Origin: Phaeotremella fagi
Taxonomy: Eukaryota > Basidiomycota > Tremellomycetes > Tremellales > Phaeotremellaceae
Direction of reading: 5' to 3'
DNA: 64,000 nt
NCBI GenBank assembly: GCA_001599715.1
Contig: BCHU01000013.1
Span: forward strand, 682,001-746,000
In this document: piece by piece, positions 60,963-64,000 of the stretch
Layout: each line of letters begins with the position of its first letter
Position numbering within the stretch: position 1 is the stretch's first letter
Program-made: the position numbers and the translations under genes
Notes under the pieces: generated by a model
What the model was told of the DNA's origin: nothing
Seen by the model: the letters and a program-made list of their open reading frames with translations, nothing else
The model's database searches: none

Positions 60963-62184
60963 ATGGCCAAGTCCAAAAATCGTCAGATCCTGACAAAAGA
61001 TGACATTGCGAATCTACAACCACATCATCTCTCGACGCATTACGCCAAGATCAACATTCTTGGGTGAGTCATTCGCTTTTGCCACTACTGAAATGAAATT
61101 CGTACAGGAGATGTATGTTCCTCAAAGATGATTATTGGTATTTATATTATCTAGTACGAAATGGTGAAGAGGGTGAAGAGGCCGAAGAGGACCCTTTGGG
61201 TAATGTTACATGGTAACTGTCATCAACGGGTACGATCATCATCAACTAAAACTAGAGCTTTCTTTTAATATAGGTGTCCGGCTAGAAAGTTCCCATTAAC
61301 TTCACTACTATACCAATCGAACACTCCTATCGACCACTATGATGTTTTGGAAGGTTTCAATAAGATCAGTGGTGATCCTAAAAGAAGAAATACAAGAGAA
61401 ACCCAGAAACAGCTCGAAGAACGAATCGACAACGGGTACAATGAAGAAAACGTCTTGGTCGCAAAATTCTTCATGTTCGGTGAAGAATGTTCTATCATGT
61501 GTGCTCATGAGTATGGGTATGGATATGTTCTCTATGTCCCTGGTTTTGAATCTCATTTGTATCATGGGGAATTAATGGAGAAGTTGAAGGAGACAACTGG
61601 TGGTGTTTTGGGTGATCCGGTTGATCGATCGATTGTGGGTGAGCCACTTTTGATTGGGTGAGTTTGACGTTATCAAGCATTTAGTCTTGCTCTGTAGACT
61701 GATAACAGTATGTTGCTTTTAGAAAAGCTTACAGAATAAATAAAAGGTCTGGTCACATAAGAGTCTGGTTTTTACAAAGCCGTTCAGCAGGCGGTAAATG
61801 GTAAGTTAAAAAATAATGATGATCAGAAACTCATTTGGTGAAAGGGTATCCGAACAGGAACTCAAAAAATCCAAAATGTCAGATTGGGCCATCAAACATA
61901 GCCTATACGCCATCCATCTATGTTGGTCAGGCAGGTTCAAGAAAGAAGATAACGTTTATTTTTCTTTCTTGAGCTCAGTCTCTGAAAAAGGTGTTACGCA
62001 ACATGTAAAAGCATTCAACGATATGGTTCAACCGGATGCACGGGTAGCTTTGAAGAGGAAACAAGGTTTGGCATCTTTGGAGACGGAGGAGAAAAGTACA
62101 AGAGCTTCGGGTAGGATTAAGAAGCAACCTTTGACATATTGTGAGACGAAGAAGAGAAAGGCGAGAATTGTTTTAAGGGGATGA
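60963..62184 (+). CDS. Unrecognised protein, tandem family copy A
   Basis: I do not recognise the family. Five or six exons give about 320 residues with an intact frame from ATG 60963 to TGA at 62184. Visible blocks: a polar N-terminus; RCMFLKDDYWYLYYLVRNGEE, perhaps a beta-rich element; a long exon with KFPLTSLLYQ, DNGYNEENVLVAKFFMFGEE and YGYVLYVPG; then RSGHIRVWFLQSRSAGGKW; then a helical KHSLYAIHLCW and YFSFLSSV; and a very basic C-terminus (SGRIKKQPLTYCETKKRKAR). No signal peptide or membrane helix. The basic tail suggests nucleic-acid binding or a nuclear location. One acceptor near 61845 is AAG, chosen because it alone keeps the frame. Copy B downstream shares all blocks. Confidence 0.65.
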
Positions 62185-62526
62185 TAATGGCGGAGTTGAT
62201 TTCGTTGATTGGAGATGACGATGGGAGGATATTGTATAAAACGATGATTCAAATCGATTTGAGTTAAAGCTAGTCCACTTCAATAAGAGTAACCATGTAT
62301 GTGTATTTGAATATGTATTCGATAATCCAAATAGACATATATAATTTGTTGGAGTTTAGATCAAAGATCAAAGATCAAACAAGTGCACCCATTGATGTAG
62401 GTCTCTCCCACACACAGTGACGCACGGACGTTTCAAGTCAATCATAATTCCACATTCAACAGGAATTTTCTTTTCTTCGCTTCTCTTCTCCTTTCTTTGA
62501 TTCATCTTCACTCCAACACGAATCAA
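62185..62526. promoter_or_regulatory. 3' flank of gene A and promoter of gene B
   Basis: Contains the duplicated promoter block at 62419-62438 and a CT-rich leader to 62520. Confidence 0.5.
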
Positions 62527-63674
62527 ATGAATCCCGATAACGATAACATTCTGGAATGTTTCCAGAATCTAGATTCCGATGATATTAGTAACATATACAA
62601 AGCCATCGTTGACGTAGTAGGGTGAGTGAGTGATGGGGCAAGCTGAATGAATGTTCGTTTACAGAAGATCAATCTTTCTCAAAGACGGATACTTTTATCT
62701 GTACTATCTAATCAGGAAAGGAGAAGATGATGGGGATGATGAGTCTCTGCTAAGAAATTTCTCGTGGTAAGTGTTAGGTCTACTCGTGCAAGGTAATTGA
62801 TTGTACAAGTACAGTAAGTCGTCTAAAATATAAATCATAGGCACCCGATCAAAAGATACCTTGTTGAAACTTTTTCATTAAACTCCAAACTCCCTATCGC
62901 CGATCGAGATAATCTTTTGGAAGGTTTCGAAGAGCTAGGTGGTCGACCGGGATTTAGTAAATCAGAGACGAAAGAACAGTTGAAGAAAAGGGTTTGGAGA
63001 GGGTTCGACGAAGAAAATGCTTTCGTGGCTAAATTCTACATTTTGGAGGATAGATCAGAAAGGTTGAGTGGGGACTATGGTTGGGTGGTTTATACTTCTG
63101 GTATAGATACACTTTATCATGAACTTTTGTTGGATATGTTGAAGAGTAGAACTGGTGGAGTTATTGACAAGATCAATAAGTCACTGTACGATGATCCACC
63201 TTTCATTGGGTAAGTACTCGCTTCCGTTGACTGATTGATTGATCATTCAATTGTTTACAGTAAAGCTTATCATATTAATTCAAGATCTCACTTTGTTCAT
63301 GTTTGATTTCTACAAAGTCCTTCAGAAGGTGGTAAATGGTAAGCGAGAGCGAGACGCCTACTGTACAACATCCACTAAGATCTATCTACAGGATAACACT
63401 CAAGAGATCAGAGAAAGCTTCGAGATACGGGATGATATATAATCTCCATGCTTTACATCTTTGTGGATCCATCTTCAAGAAGACTGATACGACGTATTTC
63501 TCATTTTTACGATCTGTCTCTCAACAAGGTTCACTGCGGTATATGAAGTTGTTTGAGGATACGATTCAAATGGATGCTCGAAATGTCGCTGTCAAGAGGA
63601 AAGGACGTTTTGAAAGTTTCGAGAAAGGGAAGGAGAATGTTAGAAGTGATCGACCGACAAGAAAGAAGAAGTAA
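62527..63674 (+). pseudogene. Unrecognised family copy B, interrupted by TGA
   Basis: Same exon layout as gene A: GRSIFLKDGYFYLYYLIRKGE, then FDEENAFVAKFYILED, YGWVVYTSGIDTLYHELLLDML, GKAYHINSRSHFVHV, FLQSPSEGGKW, and a helical SRYGMIYNLHALHLC with YFSFLRSVSQQG and a basic tail ending TRKKK. Codon 63304-63306 is TGA exactly where gene A has TGG in its VWFLQS motif (61766-61768). The frame and the splice sites on both sides are otherwise sound. So the copy is either a young pseudogene, truncated at about two thirds, or affected by a single base error. No reassigned code is likely, since TGA ends several other genes here. Confidence 0.65.
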
Positions 63675-64000
63675 AGGCCGTATATAACGATGTATTCATA
63701 TCGATTCGAGTTGAAGATAGTGATTCAAGAAGGGTATTCGTTGTGTATTTATATGTATTCGATATTTCATAAACATAAGTATATAGATTGTTGGAGTAGG
63801 TGGAGGAGGAGGAGCACTCTCACTTATGAGGATGGTTTTGACTATTAAGGTTTACTGGATACGCACACGTGCGATATTTATTAGACGTCGTTTATTTCTC
63901 TTTTCATTTCTTCATCTTTTATTTGTAGATACTCAACATCCATCCATTGGATCGACTACCCCTCAAACGACTGATCATTCCTCTACCTACCCAAGTCCCA
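63675..64000. promoter_or_regulatory. 3' flank of copy B and probable promoter of the next gene
   Basis: After copy B there is a GCACACGTGC site (about 63864) and GACGTC (about 63883), then a pyrimidine-rich run like the leaders elsewhere. No ATG-initiated gene is visible before the window ends. Confidence 0.4.

Larger units (their letters stand above)
60829..63674 (+). repeat. Tandem duplication of promoter plus gene (unit about 1.56 kb)
   Basis: The promoter block at 60855-60874 recurs at 62419-62438, 1,564 bases later, and is followed in each copy by a gene with the same exon layout. AAAGATCAAAGAT and AAGTGCAC also occur in both upstream regions (about 60810 and 62360). The copies have diverged a great deal in protein sequence, so the duplication is old. 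Confidence 0.75.

Noticed and set aside
63304..63306. TGA read as tryptophan or selenocysteine in copy B
   Set aside because: TGA ends several intact genes here (for example ARP5, BTB1, transketolase-like), so the code is standard; no reason to invoke recoding.

Overview
The window is about 64 kb of nuclear DNA from an intron-rich fungus. Nearly every gene is cut into many small exons by short introns (often 34-70 nt) with GTRAGT-type donors. Protein content (a Cdc5/Cef1 splicing factor, Arp5, Msh6, ribonucleotide reductase, Zn2Cys6 regulator, pirin, S10 carboxypeptidase) and the tightly packed gene layout fit a basidiomycete yeast of the Tremellales (Cryptococcus/Kwoniella type). That placement is inference from gene style, not from a marker gene. 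I saw no transposon, CRISPR array, rRNA or convincing tRNA.

Layout. 1-7.3 kb: the 3' part of ARP5, a small secreted cysteine-rich protein, two BTB-domain proteins and a pirin. 7.7-20.3 kb: a metabolic block with an anion:cation-type MFS permease, a divergent Zn2Cys6 regulator, a 2-oxoglutarate/Fe(II) dioxygenase, a Rid-family protein, an SDR, a dihydroflavonol-reductase-like enzyme and a sugar transporter. It looks like an accessory catabolic or secondary-metabolic neighbourhood. 20.8-23.2 kb: a third BTB paralogue and a second SDR. 23.3-30.1 kb: CEF1, TMA46 and a HOP2 homologue that carries one in-frame stop. 30.4-35.7 kb: two tandem nitroreductase-like proteins and a transketolase/dihydroxyacetone-synthase-like enzyme. 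36.2-43.9 kb: an unknown small protein, a second member of the secreted-protein family, a serine carboxypeptidase and an X-Pro aminopeptidase. 44.3-53.5 kb: a large FHA protein with Ki-67-like repeats, an amino-acid permease, an intronless type II membrane glycosyltransferase-like protein and POP4. 53.7-60.6 kb: MSH6 and RNR2, divergent around a promoter with ACGCG elements. 60.8-63.7 kb: a tandem duplicate of an unrecognised gene whose second copy is broken by a TGA.

The observations I rate highest are the FHA/Ki-67-like repeat protein, the single nonsense codon in an otherwise intact HOP2, the shared G1/S-type MSH6-RNR2 promoter, the unrecognised tandem gene pair with duplicated promoters, the two-member secreted-protein family, and the regulator/dioxygenase/Rid/permease block. 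Exon borders quoted here were read by hand from splice signals and reading frame; none was tested against transcripts.
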